Origin: JAJRXR01 sp041402005
Lineage (GTDB): Bacteria > Planctomycetota > Phycisphaerae > Phycisphaerales > UBA1924
DNA length: 64,000 nt
Assembly: GCA_041402005.1 (NCBI GenBank)
Contig: JAWKTB010000003.1
Location: 248,001 to 312,000 of the forward strand
Direction of reading: 5' to 3'
A program made the translations under genes and the position numbers. The notes below the pieces were generated by a model that made no database searches, was not told the origin of the DNA, and was given only the letters and a program-made list of their open reading frames with translations. Below are positions 15,314-24,509 of the stretch, piece after piece. Within the stretch, counting starts at the first letter, position 1, and each line of letters begins with the position of its first letter.

Positions 15314-16927
15314 ATGACAAACACGGGCACAGACGCCGGCGCCAACACCACGCCTCAGAGGCGAGCCTTCGCGTGGGCCGAGCCCGCGTCCGCGCTGCTC
15401 ATCCTGGTCCTCGCGCTCACCATCGCCCGTGTCGTCTGGCTCGTCTTCTTCTCGCACGTCACGCTGATCGAGGACGAGGCGCACTACTGGGAGTGGAGCC
15501 GTCGCCTGGGGTGGTCGTACGCGACCAAGGGGCCCGGCGTCGCGTGGGTGATCGCCGCCTCGACCGCGATCTTCGGCGACGTCGAGTGGGCGGTCCGCCT
15601 GCCCGCGGTGCTGGCCAGCGCCGTCTCGACGCTCGCGGTCGGCGCCCTGGCGCGACGGACGTTCAACGACGGGCGCGTCGGCTTCTTCGCGGGCGCGGCG
15701 TGGCAGTGCCTCCCGGGCGTGCAGCTCGCCAGCGTGCTCATGACGATCGACGGGCCGTACCTCGCCTGCTGGGCGGTCGCCGCCTGGTCCTGGGCCGCCG
15801 CGACGCGCGACGACAAGCGATGGGCGTGGCCCGTCTGCGGCCTCGCGCTCGCCGCGGGCTTCCTGTTCAAGTTCACCATCCTGCTCCTGCTCGCGGGCCT
15901 CGCGCTCGATTGGCTCCGCCCGCGACCCGGTGGGCGTCCGCGTTTCACGGGCGTCCTGGTCATGGTGCTCGTCGCGGCGCTCGGTCTCGCCCCCGTGCTG
16001 ATCTGGAACGCCGGGCATGATTGGGTCACAGTCCGACACCTGCTCGCGCACCTGGGCTTCGGCGCCGACGCTGGTGGCGGGGGCCACGCGTGGTCGTACT
16101 CCCCGATGTGGACGCTCGAGTTCTTCGGGCTCCAGCTCGCGGCGGCGGGCCCGTTGATCGTGCTGATGATCGCGGGGATGGTCGGCCTGCGACGCGTCGG
16201 GGGCGTGCCGCGCCCGCTCATCGCCGCCGCCCTGCCCGTGTTTCTTTTCTACCTGCTCGTGACCGCGTTCACGCGCGTCGAGGGCAACTGGACGCTCGGC
16301 GGCTTCGTCACGCTCTGCCCGATCGCCGGGTGGATGGTCGTCAGCGCCCGCGAACGCGCCGTGACCTGGCTGCGCCTGGTCTGGGGCGCCTCGGCCCTGG
16401 TCGGCCTGATCGCGCTCGCCGCCCTGCCTCTGGCGCCGATCGTCGCGAAGGGGCCGATCATCGGGCCCAAGGTCCCCTTGAACCGGATCACGGGCCTGCG
16501 CGCCCACGCCGAGCAGGTCCAGGAGTTGATCGAGCACGTGCGCGAGCGCGACGGCGGCGACCCCTTCGTCATCACCGGGCACTACGGGCGCGCCAGCCAA
16601 CTCGCCTTCTACCTCCCGGGCCATCCCACGGTGTACTGCGCGACCTCCCAGATCGGGGGCTCGACCCGCCAGTACGACCAGTGGCCCGAGACCGACCTGA
16701 CGAACCCGGACACGCTCGCCCGCCTCGCCGGTCGCCCCGCCGTCATTCTGACGGGCGACACCCAGGCCCAGCGCGACGCCTTCGCCGACGCCTTTGACGT
16801 CACGCTCGACTACGGGCGCCTCGAGACCGACCCCAAGCGGAACTGGACCGCGATGATCGGCCTGGGCTTCCGCGGCTTTGCACACGCGCGCGTCCCGGCG
16901 CATCATGACGCGAACCAAGCCCCATGA
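15314..16927 (+). CDS. GT39/ArnT-like membrane glycosyltransferase
   Basis: A 537-residue protein with about ten or eleven membrane helices. The first periplasmic loop carries the GT-C signature IEDEAHYWEWSRRLGWSYATKGP, whose acidic pair is the expected catalytic and metal-binding site. ArnT- and PMT-type enzymes transfer a sugar from a polyprenyl-phosphate carrier to a lipid or protein on the periplasmic side. It starts five bases after the upstream permease gene and overlaps the downstream PAP2 gene by ATGA, so the three are cotranscribed. Lipid A or a lipid-linked glycan as acceptor is inferred from the Lpt neighbours. Confidence 0.87.
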   Translation: MTNTGTDAGANTTPQRRAFAWAEPASALLILVLALTIARVVWLVFFSHVTLIEDEAHYWEWSRRLGWSYATKGPGVAWVIAASTAIFGDVEWAVRLPAVLASAVSTLAVGALARRTFNDGRVGFFAGAAWQCLPGVQLASVLMTIDGPYLACWAVAAWSWAAATRDDKRWAWPVCGLALAAGFLFKFTILLLLAGLALDWLRPRPGGRPRFTGVLVMVLVAALGLAPVLIWNAGHDWVTVRHLLAHLGFGADAGGGGHAWSYSPMWTLEFFGLQLAAAGPLIVLMIAGMVGLRRVGGVPRPLIAAALPVFLFYLLVTAFTRVEGNWTLGGFVTLCPIAGWMVVSARERAVTWLRLVWGASALVGLIALAALPLAPIVAKGPIIGPKVPLNRITGLRAHAEQVQELIEHVRERDGGDPFVITGHYGRASQLAFYLPGHPTVYCATSQIGGSTRQYDQWPETDLTNPDTLARLAGRPAVILTGDTQAQRDAFADAFDVTLDYGRLETDPKRNWTAMIGLGFRGFAHARVPAHHDANQAP

Positions 16928-17589
16928 GCACGCGACGAGCCACATCCTCGCTCACCCGCCTCCTCTGGATCCTCGCGGTTCTCGCGCTGGCGACCATCCT
17001 CGCGACGCTGCTCGACCGTCGCCTCGTCGCCTGGCTCGCGACCACCGAGCCCGAGGCGCGCGCCCGCCTCGTCGGGCGCGACTGGTACCAGTTCCTGCGC
17101 GCCGTCGGCTACCTCCCGACATGGCTCGTCATCGCGGGCGCGCTCGCCCTGCTCGACAGGCGAGCACGGGGCATCGGGCGGGGCGTGCTCGTCATGCTCG
17201 CGCCGATCCTCGCGGGCGCGATCGCGGAGCTGGTCAAGCTGGTGATCGCGCGCGAGCGTCCCGTGCGTGACGGCGTGATCCAGAACGACGCCGCCTACGT
17301 CTGGAGGGGCTTGCTGTCGGGCTTTTCTGACTCGTCGAACCTGGGCATGCCCTCGAGCCACGCCGCGGTCGCCTTCGCGGGCGCCGCCATGCTCGGGATC
17401 CTCTTCCCACCCCTCCGGTGGCTCATGCTCGCCCTGGCGGCGGGGTGCGGGCTCACCCGCCTGCTCACCGGCGCCCACTTCGCCTCGGACGTGGTCGTGG
17501 GCGCGTCCATCGGCGTGCTGACCGCCTGGGCCCTGGGCGCCCTGGCGCGACCGGGCGGCTCCGACAGCGGGGCGTACACTCGCCGATAG
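16924..17589 (+). CDS. PAP2-family lipid phosphatase
   Basis: A 221-residue membrane protein with all three motifs of the type 2 phosphatidic acid phosphatase family: KLVIARERP (105-113), PSSH (143-146) and RLLTGAHFASD with Arg179, His185 and Asp189. Such enzymes remove phosphate from undecaprenyl pyrophosphate, lipid A or phospholipids at the periplasmic face. It overlaps the preceding GT39-like gene (ATGA) and is followed 20 bases later by a second LptF/LptG-type gene. The context suggests it either recycles the carrier lipid or dephosphorylates the exported lipid. Confidence 0.9.
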   Translation: MSTRRATSSLTRLLWILAVLALATILATLLDRRLVAWLATTEPEARARLVGRDWYQFLRAVGYLPTWLVIAGALALLDRRARGIGRGVLVMLAPILAGAIAELVKLVIARERPVRDGVIQNDAAYVWRGLLSGFSDSSNLGMPSSHAAVAFAGAAMLGILFPPLRWLMLALAAGCGLTRLLTGAHFASDVVVGASIGVLTAWALGALARPGGSDSGAYTRR

Positions 17590-17609
17590 GGATCGACGGG
17601 AACACAGGC

Positions 17610-18749
17610 GTGACCATCCTCGACCGCTACATCGCCCGCCAGTTCCTCGTCAACGTCGCGACGCTCTTCGTCATCCTCTTCTCCTTCGTCGTCGTCATCG
17701 ACGTCAGCCTCAACATCGAGCGGTTCATCAACCGGGCGGTGGAGCTTCAGACGAGCGGCGGGGGCGCCGAGCCGGGCCTGATCCGCAAGACCGTCGTCAC
17801 CGCCCTCGTCATCGCCGACCTCTGGTGGCCCCGCCTCCTCCAGCTCTTCAACTTCATGCTGGGCCTCGTCATGGTCGCGGCGATGGGGTTCACATGCACG
17901 CAGCTCTCGCGCCACCGGGAGTTCCTCGCGATGCTCGCCGCCGGCCTCTCGCTCCATCGCGTCGCGCGCCCGATCCTCGCGATCGCGCTCGGACTCACCT
18001 TCGTCCAGGCGATCAACCAGGAGATGATCATCCCGAGGATCGCGCCCCTGCTCGCCCGCGACCACGGCGACGCCGGCAAGCGCGGCCTGGGACAGACCCC
18101 CGTCCCCCTCACCCCCGACGGCCAGGGCTGGATCTACCGCGCCGACTCCTTTGACGCCGACGCGGGCGTGCTCACCGGCGTCTACATCCTCGAACGCGAC
18201 GAGACCACCAAGCAGGCCATCCGCCAGATCACCGCGACCAGGGCCACCTGGAACGATGGCGGCTGGGACCTCGAGGACGGCCTCGAGCAGTACATCCGAC
18301 GCTCCGACACCGCCCTGCGCGACGAGAAGCCACGGCGCGTCCACCGCGTCGAGACCGCCCTCGACCCGGCGACGCTCAAGATGAACCGCTACCGCGAATA
18401 CCGCAACGCCCTGAGCTTCAGCCAGGCCGGGCACATGCTCAAGAAGAGCGCCGGCCTCGACCCCCAGACCAGGCGTGACCTCTCCCGCGTCCGTTGGGGA
18501 CGGATCTCCATGATGCTCAGCGCCCTGCTCACCCTCGTCATCGCCACCCCCTTCTTCGTCACTCGTGTCCCGGGCAACATGCTCCTCCAATCGCTCAAGT
18601 GCGCCCCCATCTCGATCGGCGCCCTGGTGCTCGGGGTGCTGGGCTCGTCGGCGGCGCTGCCCGGGATCCCCCCCTGGCTCGGGGCATTCCTGCCCGTCAT
18701 GGCCCTGTCCACCATCGCCGTCGCGATGATCAGCCTCGTCAAAACCTGA
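17610..18749 (+). CDS. LptF/LptG (YjgP/YjgQ) family permease
   Basis: A 379-residue protein of normal length for LptF or LptG. It starts with GTG and ILDRYIARQFLVNVATLFVI, the typical first helix. It has a periplasmic beta-jellyroll-like middle with TPDGQGWIYRADSFD, and C-terminal helices ISMMLSALLTLVIATPFFV, ISIGALVLGVLGSSAAL and LGAFLPVMALSTIAVAMISL. An open frame extends to 17418, but only as a shadow of the PAP2 gene. Together with the enlarged permease at 13615 it could form the LptFG heterodimer with an LptB ATPase encoded elsewhere. Confidence 0.86.
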   Translation: MTILDRYIARQFLVNVATLFVILFSFVVVIDVSLNIERFINRAVELQTSGGGAEPGLIRKTVVTALVIADLWWPRLLQLFNFMLGLVMVAAMGFTCTQLSRHREFLAMLAAGLSLHRVARPILAIALGLTFVQAINQEMIIPRIAPLLARDHGDAGKRGLGQTPVPLTPDGQGWIYRADSFDADAGVLTGVYILERDETTKQAIRQITATRATWNDGGWDLEDGLEQYIRRSDTALRDEKPRRVHRVETALDPATLKMNRYREYRNALSFSQAGHMLKKSAGLDPQTRRDLSRVRWGRISMMLSALLTLVIATPFFVTRVPGNMLLQSLKCAPISIGALVLGVLGSSAALPGIPPWLGAFLPVMALSTIAVAMISLVKT

Positions 18750-18826
18750 CGGGCCTGGGGCTTGCTCGGGGGCTCCGCGCTGCCACAATGGTGTGAGGGG
18801 ACCACGGCCCCCCCTTTGGAGGCGTG

Positions 18827-20107
18827 ATGGCGTCGGTCGTCTTCTACTTTCAGGTCCACCAGCCCCACCGCCTCAAGCGGTACTCCGTCTTCCACACCGA
18901 CCCCTTCTACTTTGACGACGCGAACAACCGGAAGATCTGCGAGAAGGTCGCCGAGAAGTGCTACCGCCCGACGACCTCCAAGCTCCTCGACCTCGTCCGG
19001 CGGCACGAGGGACGCTTCCGGGTCAGCTACTCGATCACGGGGACGGTGCTCGACCAGCTCGAGCGGTTCACGCCGGACGTGATCGAGATCTTCCAGAAGC
19101 TCGCCGAGACCGGGTGCTGCGAGTTCGTCGCCGAGACCTACTTCCACTCGCTGAGCTTCATCTACTCGCGTCCCGAGTTCCGCGAGCAGGTGGAGATGCA
19201 CACGAAGCGCATCCAGAAGCTGTTCGGGCAGACGCCGACCGTCTTCCGCAACACCGAGCTGATCTACTCGAACGAGCTGGCCCGCGAGCTGGCGTCGATG
19301 ACCGACGACAAGGGCGAGCCGCGCTTCTTCGGCGCCATCTGCGAGGGCGCCGACCGGTACCTCGGGTACCGCTCGCCAAACTACGTCTACGCCCCACCGC
19401 CCGGTGAGGACGGCGAGCCCCTCAAGGGACGTGGCGGGCGCCCGTTCGGCCTCCTCCTCAAGAACTACCAACTCTCCGACGACATCGCCTTCCGATTCTC
19501 CAACCGCGGCTGGTCCGAGTGGCCACTGTCCGCCGAGAAGTTCGCCAAGTGGGTCCACCAGATCAACGGCGACGGCTTCCTCTGCAACCTCTTCATGGAC
19601 TACGAGACCTTCGGCGAGCACCAGTGGGCCGACACCGGCATCTTCGACTTCCTCGACAAACTCCCCGAGGCCGTCTTCGACGTCGCCCCGGGCGAGAACC
19701 ACTTCAACACGCCTAGCGAGGCCCTCCAGCAGTTCGACCCCGTCGGCGTCTACGACGTCCCCGAGTTCATCTCCTGGGCCGACATGGAGCGAGACCTCAC
19801 CGCCTGGCGCGGCAACGCGATGCAGTGGAACGCCCTCGAAGAGACCTACAAGCTCGAACGCCAGATCAAGAGCCGCGAGGTCGAGATCAAGGCCTCCGCC
19901 GACCCAAAGCGCATCGAGCACATGAGCCACGTCCTGAACGACTGGCGCAAGCTCACGACCTCCGACCACTTCTACTACATGTGCACCAAGTTCTGGTCGG
20001 ACGGCGACGTCCACAAGTACTTCAGCCCCTACGACTCCCCCTACGACAGCTACATCAACTTCATGAACGTGCTGGACAACGTCCGCACGAGACTCGCCCA
20101 GGCCTAG
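18827..20107 (+). CDS. Glycoside hydrolase family 57 (alpha-amylase-like)
   Basis: A 426-residue cytoplasmic protein of the GH57 family, which hydrolyses or transfers alpha-glucans. Family landmarks are HQPHR at 11-15, EFVAETYFHSL near residue 100, the candidate nucleophile Glu144 in FRNTELIYSN, and MDYETFGEHQW at 257-267 with the candidate acid/base Asp258. A GTG at 18824 is also in frame, but GGAGG at 18818-18822 best fits ATG 18827. It follows the Lpt-type operon after 77 bases. A role in glycogen or maltodextrin use is likely; specificity cannot be read. Confidence 0.9.
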   Translation: MASVVFYFQVHQPHRLKRYSVFHTDPFYFDDANNRKICEKVAEKCYRPTTSKLLDLVRRHEGRFRVSYSITGTVLDQLERFTPDVIEIFQKLAETGCCEFVAETYFHSLSFIYSRPEFREQVEMHTKRIQKLFGQTPTVFRNTELIYSNELARELASMTDDKGEPRFFGAICEGADRYLGYRSPNYVYAPPPGEDGEPLKGRGGRPFGLLLKNYQLSDDIAFRFSNRGWSEWPLSAEKFAKWVHQINGDGFLCNLFMDYETFGEHQWADTGIFDFLDKLPEAVFDVAPGENHFNTPSEALQQFDPVGVYDVPEFISWADMERDLTAWRGNAMQWNALEETYKLERQIKSREVEIKASADPKRIEHMSHVLNDWRKLTTSDHFYYMCTKFWSDGDVHKYFSPYDSPYDSYINFMNVLDNVRTRLAQA

Positions 20108-20126
20108 CCCGGTATTCCGATCTTGT

Positions 20127-20155
20127 TTGGTCAGCGCCGCCCTTCCCGGTAGGCT
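20127..20155 (+). promoter_or_regulatory. Promoter TTGGTC-17-TAGGCT
   Basis: TTGGTC (20127-20132) and TAGGCT (20150-20155) are 17 bases apart. The predicted +1 near 20162 gives a 25-base leader holding GGGAGGA before the ATG at 20187. The same CCGGTAGGCTGA string precedes the gene at 47713. Confidence 0.5.
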
Positions 20156-20186
20156 GAGACGCCTCAGGCCAAAGGGAGGAACCACC

Positions 20187-21702
20187 ATGCGCTTGCCGCT
20201 AGCCGCCGTCGCCGCGATATGCGTTGCCCGCTCTGTCGCTCCTGCGAGTCCCATCACATATCAAGGCTTCCTCAACGAGAGCGGAGTTCCCGCCAACGGC
20301 TCCTATGACATGCTGTTCCTCCTCTTCGACGATCTCAACCCCGGCCTGCCCGACACGATCGTTTCCTCCGCGGAGGTCACGGGCGTCACCGTCACCGACG
20401 GCCTCTTCACCGCTGAGATCGACCTCCCCGAGGGTTCCTTCGATAGGCGCCGACCGCTACCTCGAGATCAGTGTGCGCCCCGCGGGCGGCGGCGGGGACT
20501 ACTCCACCCTCTCCCCACGCCAACGCGTCGGCGACACGCCCAACGCACGCCACGCAAACTTCGCCTCCGGGCTGCGGTTGCCAATCGACGCGTACGGCAC
20601 GCCGACCATCATGGGCGGGCCTGTCTTGTCGGTCACCAACTTGGGTCTCAGCGGGTACGCCGTCCGCGGGGAGGCGCCCCATGGCGGCGTCCTCGGGCTC
20701 GGCGGTGACTACGCGCCCTACCCGCCCATCAACACTCCCGCAGGCGTCTTCGGCGTCGGCGAGAGCGTCGGCGCCGGCGGCTCCAGCGGCTCCGGCTCCG
20801 GCGTTTTCGGGAACACCAACTCGGGCTTCGGCGGCGAGTTCACAGTGAACGGTGTGAACTCCGGCATCGCCCGCTGGGCCCACACCGCGGGAACCGGCGC
20901 CGGCGCACTCATCGAGATCGCCAATACCTCCAGCTTCGCCGACGCCCTCACCGTCCGCCACGCCAGCACACAGGCTTCCATCTACGCCGTCCACGGCGTC
21001 ATCGAGAACCCGAGCGCCGGCGCCAACTCCGCCGCCGTCCGCGGCGAGAACTTCAGCACGAGCGGCGCGGGCATCGGAGTTTGGGGCTCCCAGAACGGCA
21101 GCGGATGGGGCGTCTACGGCGTCGCTTCCGGCGCGGGGCGCGGCGTCTTCGGTTCGGCGACCGGTGGCAACGGCGCGGGCGTCTATGGACGTGGCGTCAA
21201 CTTCGCCTGGGCCGGCTACTTTGACGGCAACGTCCACGTCCAGGGCACACTCTCCAAGTCCGCCGGCTCCTTCAAAATCGATCACCCACTCGACCCCACC
21301 AACAAATACCTCTCACACTCCTTCGTCGAATCCCCAGACATGAAGAACATCTACGACGGCGTCGTCGCGCTCGATGACGACGGGCGCGCCGTCGTCACCC
21401 TCCCGGACTACTTCCAAGCCCTCAATCAGGACTTCCGGTACCAGCTCACCTGCATCGGCGGGTACGCCCAGGTCTACATCGAACACGAGGTCAGCAACAG
21501 TTCCTTCTCCATCGCCGGCGGCACGCCGGGGCTGCGTGTCTCATGGCAGCTGACCGGCATCCGCAAGGACGTGTATGCCCGCGAAAACCCGGTCATCGTC
21601 GAGCAGGAAAAATCAGGCGACGAACGCGGGCGATACCTCTACCCGGAGGGCTTCGGGGCCGATCCCGACGAGGGCATCGGGCGGGCGGCGTCTCGCAACT
21701 GA
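20187..21702 (+). pseudogene. Secreted Gly-rich repeat protein, frameshifted
   Basis: The gene starts at ATG 20187 after GGGAGGA with a signal peptide and PITYQGFLNESGVPANGSYD, a start common to secreted proteins of this group. At about 20442 one extra base breaks the frame. The first frame runs EIDLPEGSFD and then loses sense. The frame shifted by one continues IGADRYLEISVRPAGGGGDY to a stop at 21702. Dropping one base gives a protein of about 504 residues. The C-terminal two thirds contain short repeats of the GVFGxxxxGxG / GVYGxxxxG type, then a conserved end with FRYQLTCIGGYAQVYIE. The break may be sequencing error or recent decay. Probably a surface protein. Confidence 0.7.
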
Positions 21703-21732
21703 CGTTCAGAGCAACACGCCCACCCCGAACGT

Positions 21733-23436
21733 CTATCGGCGTCGGTCCGAGGTGGACCCGGGCGAGAACGCCTGACGGGCCAGAGCGAGCCCGGCGCGGA
21801 CCGCCTCGCGCTCATACCGCGCCGCGTGGACGCGGGTCGTCCCCAGGCGCTCAGCGAGGTCGCTTAGCGTCTCAGGCGGCTCCCCGTCGAGCGCGAACCG
21901 GCGCGACAGGACGACACGGTCCCGCTCGTCGAGCCTGTCGAGCACGGGCGCCAGTCGCGGGTCGGGCTCGAGCCACGCCTGCCAGGGCGCGACCAGGCGT
22001 GTCCAATCCGGCGTCGGCGCCTCGGGACGGAAGCGTCGGGTCGCGCGTCCCGCCGCGGCTGGGGCGCTCTCGTGCGCGCGCTTCCAGGCGCTGACGTGCC
22101 GACCCATCGCGATGGAGCACGCCGCCGCCAGTCGCCCGCCCCGCGACGCGTCGAACCGGTCCACCACCCCCGCGAGCACGCCAACGCCCTCGAGCACCAG
22201 GCGTCGAAGCCCGGACGTCCCGTGCGTTTCGGGCGAGACCCCCTCCGACTCGAGCGAGGTCAGGATCAGGCGCAGGTGCGGTCGCACGAGCATTGCCTTG
22301 AGTCGCCCCGCCCAGCGCAGCGCGGTCTCAGCGTCATCGAGCGCCCTCGCCTTCGGCGCCGAGGGCTCCAGCGACGCGATCAGGCGAGCCGCGTCGAAGC
22401 GGAGGAAGTGGTAGGCGACGGCCCGGGCCGCCTCGTCGGGCGCGGGGACGACGATGTGCTCGCGAGCCGTCGTGACCAGTTTGCCCAGAGTCCGGGGGCC
22501 TGTGACGTCCAGCCCCGTGCGCACACGCGGGTCGGCGAGCAGCACCTCCCGCGCGTCCTCGCGCGGGAACGTCGCCAGCGTCGGCCCGGTCAGGTCCAGG
22601 GCGCGCAGGCGGGCCCCCCGTTCGATGTTGATCGCCCGGATCACGCTGGGGCGCGTCCGCGCGGTGCGATCGGCGATCAGCGAGGGCTCGATCCCCCGGC
22701 GCACGGCTCGCGCCCAGACCGCCCGCTCGCGCGCGCTCGGCGGGTCGCTCTCGTCGAACACGGGCGCCTCGCCCCGCTCGACTGCCCGCTCGTCGTGGCG
22801 TCGCAACAGCTTGCGCACGCCCTCGTGCGATCGCCCGAAGCGCTCCGCCAGGCGGGCCGCGGCCTGGTTCAGCGACCACCCCAGCGACGTGTGGTACCTG
22901 GCCGCCCGACGAACCAGCGTCGCCTCGAGTCGCGTGTCGATGCGGGAGAAGTCGGCGGCGGTGCGCAGTCGCTCCCCCTCGCGCGCCTCGAACGCCTCGA
23001 CGTTGGCGATCGGGAAATAGAGACGCTCTACGCCCGCCTCGTCGATCACCCGGTGCGCGATCAGCCCCCGCCGACGGTACCGCTCGATCGACTTGGCGCC
23101 CACGCCCCAGCGGGCGCTCAGGGCGTCGAGGTCGAGCGCCCCCGCCCCGGCGTCCTTCGGCGTGCGCCCGGCGGCCACCGTCAGACGCTCCACCAACGCC
23201 GACAGATCGCCCAGCAGCGCCTCGCCCACCAATGACGACGGCTCGTCGATCTCGGGGCGGTACCCCGTCAACCGGAAGATGAACCAGTCCTCGGGATAGG
23301 CCTTGCCCGCCTCGAGCTCGCCCGCGAGCTGCTCGGCCGCCGCGATGTGCCGATCGAGCGCCTCACGTGGCGCGTACCGCAACTGCCTGGCAAGGTCGTC
23401 GAGCGCCGGCGTGCGCAGGCGGGTTCGTGGGGGCAT
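21733..23436 (-). CDS. Large sigma-70 region 4-like DNA-binding protein
   Basis: A 567-residue soluble protein with several helix-turn-helix segments. From the N-terminus these are a MerR-like winged helix (DALSARWGVGAKSIERYRRRG...), a second HTH (AARLAERFGRSHEGVRKLLRR) and a C-terminal sigma region 4-like domain (LDERDRVVLSRRFALDGEPPE then LSDLAERLGTTRVHAARYE). It has no obvious sigma region 2, so it may be a transcription regulator rather than a classical sigma factor. The frame is open upstream to 23787 as a shadow of mqnA; the start chosen is ATG 23436, nine bases after the mqnA stop. It probably forms an operon with mqnA. Confidence 0.75.
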   Translation of the reverse strand: MPPRTRLRTPALDDLARQLRYAPREALDRHIAAAEQLAGELEAGKAYPEDWFIFRLTGYRPEIDEPSSLVGEALLGDLSALVERLTVAAGRTPKDAGAGALDLDALSARWGVGAKSIERYRRRGLIAHRVIDEAGVERLYFPIANVEAFEAREGERLRTAADFSRIDTRLEATLVRRAARYHTSLGWSLNQAAARLAERFGRSHEGVRKLLRRHDERAVERGEAPVFDESDPPSARERAVWARAVRRGIEPSLIADRTARTRPSVIRAINIERGARLRALDLTGPTLATFPREDAREVLLADPRVRTGLDVTGPRTLGKLVTTAREHIVVPAPDEAARAVAYHFLRFDAARLIASLEPSAPKARALDDAETALRWAGRLKAMLVRPHLRLILTSLESEGVSPETHGTSGLRRLVLEGVGVLAGVVDRFDASRGGRLAAACSIAMGRHVSAWKRAHESAPAAAGRATRRFRPEAPTPDWTRLVAPWQAWLEPDPRLAPVLDRLDERDRVVLSRRFALDGEPPETLSDLAERLGTTRVHAARYEREAVRAGLALARQAFSPGSTSDRRR

Positions 23437-23444
23437 TGCTCGCT

Positions 23445-24296
23445 CTAGACGCCCGGCGCGAGCGACGCTTCGACCTCGCCCCACACCGGCTCGACGCGGG
23501 GCGCGAGTCCCAGGTCCGCCGCCCGTCTCAGGAACTCGCCCACCGCCTCGCGCTCGCGCGGGCCGACCTCGTAGCGCAGCAGCTCGCCCACGTACCCCCT
23601 GGCCAGCTCGCTCGGCCAGCCCTTCTCGGGCGCCCGCTCGCTGACGACGCGGTCCAGGCGTGCCGCGTTGCGCCGACGCTGGCGATCGAGCAGCGCCGCC
23701 GCCGCCATGATCCGCTCGTCCCCGCTCGCGCTCGCCAGGCAGGCCCAGACGGCGTAGACGAAGGGCAGCCCCGTCAGCTCGCGCCACTGCTCGCCCAGGT
23801 CGAGCTGGTATTCATACGTGCCGGCGGGAAACGCGCCCGAGACCACCTTGTCCCCGATCAGCAGCACCGCCTCGGGCCAGTCCTGGTCGTCGGACGCGAA
23901 CCGTGCTGTCGCGTCGAGGGCGACGACCTCGGGCGTGACGCCGAAGCGCTCGGCGAGCACGATCCGGGCCAATACCACCGACGTGTGGCTGTCCGTGTCC
24001 GCGTGCAGGCGGGTGATCGTGCTCGGCTCGACCCTCGAAAACAGGCGGACGGTCAGTGTCTGCCCCTCGCACCCGATCATCCCCACGGGTAGCAACGCCA
24101 AAGGCTCGGGGCTGGTGGCGGCGTCGATGACGGAGACCAGCGCGATGTCCGCCGGGTTCTGTTCGTTGAACAAACGTCCCGCGAGCGTCGAGGGGACCGC
24201 GGCTTCGAGGCGGATGTCTCGGCAGACGTCCAGGCCCTCGATCAGGGGGGCGGTGTTGAGAAAGCTGACGCACGCGACGCGGACCGGCTCGTCCAT
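23445..24296 (-). CDS. mqnA: Chorismate dehydratase, menaquinone biosynthesis (MqnA)
   Basis: A 283-residue protein with the periplasmic-binding-protein-like fold of MqnA, which dehydrates chorismate to 3-enolpyruvylbenzoate, the first step of the futalosine menaquinone route. The N-terminal block VACVSFLNTAPLIEGL (8-23) and VSVIDAAT, LPVGMIGCEGQTLTV and FVYAVWACLA are typical. The frame stays open to 24593, but the ATG at 24296 starts the conserved sequence and sits within one base of the +1 of a TAGAGT -10 box. No other mqn gene is in the window. The enzyme fits with the nuo and sdh genes as the supplier of their quinone. Confidence 0.88.
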   Translation of the reverse strand: MDEPVRVACVSFLNTAPLIEGLDVCRDIRLEAAVPSTLAGRLFNEQNPADIALVSVIDAATSPEPLALLPVGMIGCEGQTLTVRLFSRVEPSTITRLHADTDSHTSVVLARIVLAERFGVTPEVVALDATARFASDDQDWPEAVLLIGDKVVSGAFPAGTYEYQLDLGEQWRELTGLPFVYAVWACLASASGDERIMAAAALLDRQRRRNAARLDRVVSERAPEKGWPSELARGYVGELLRYEVGPREREAVGEFLRRAADLGLAPRVEPVWGEVEASLAPGV

Positions 24297-24301
24297 GTGT
24301 G

Positions 24302-24307
24302 ACTCTA
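24302..24307 (-). promoter_or_regulatory. -10 box (TAGAGT) of leaderless mqnA promoter
   Basis: Minus-strand TAGAGT ends at 24302; +1 falls at 24295-24296, the mqnA start codon. No ribosome binding site precedes that ATG. Confidence 0.45.
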
Positions 24308-24428
24308 GGAAGGGCGAGCCCGGTCCCCGCCCGGTCCGGAGGGCGGATTCGCCCCGTGCCCAGGGAATTTTATGGGCGAACTCCAGGATTTGTGGTCCGT
24401 CGGCGGAACATCCGTCACAGTCGTTGCC

Positions 24429-24470
24429 AGCGGACGGGGCGTCATGCAGTGGGTAGGGGCCCCGTCCGCT
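24429..24470. repeat. Perfect 12-bp inverted repeat, 18-base loop
   Basis: The arms 24429-24440 (AGCGGACGGGGC) and 24459-24470 are exact reverse complements. There is no T run, so it is not an intrinsic terminator by itself. It lies in an otherwise unexplained intergenic region. Confidence 0.7.
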
Positions 24471-24483
24471 CGAGATCAAGCCA

Positions 24484-24509
24484 GACGCCCCGCGTGTGCA
24501 GGGGGCGTC
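24484..24509. repeat. 8-bp hairpin, GACGCCCC arms
   Basis: GACGCCCC (24484-24491) pairs with GGGGCGTC (24502-24509) over a 10-base loop, only 13 bases after the larger inverted repeat. Confidence 0.55.

Noticed and set aside
10765..15351. A 1528-codon minus-strand open frame across three plus-strand genes.
   Set aside because: Antisense reading of the CBS protein, cysS and the Lpt-type permease; composition is low complexity and no motif is present.
20439..20446. Programmed ribosomal frameshifting in the Gly-rich secreted protein.
   Set aside because: No slippery heptamer or downstream structure is apparent. A simple insertion, real or technical, is the better explanation.
21701..21733. A GACGTTC...GAACGTC inverted repeat between convergent genes as a terminator.
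   Set aside because: It overlaps the stop codons, has a 19-base loop and lacks a T run on either strand.
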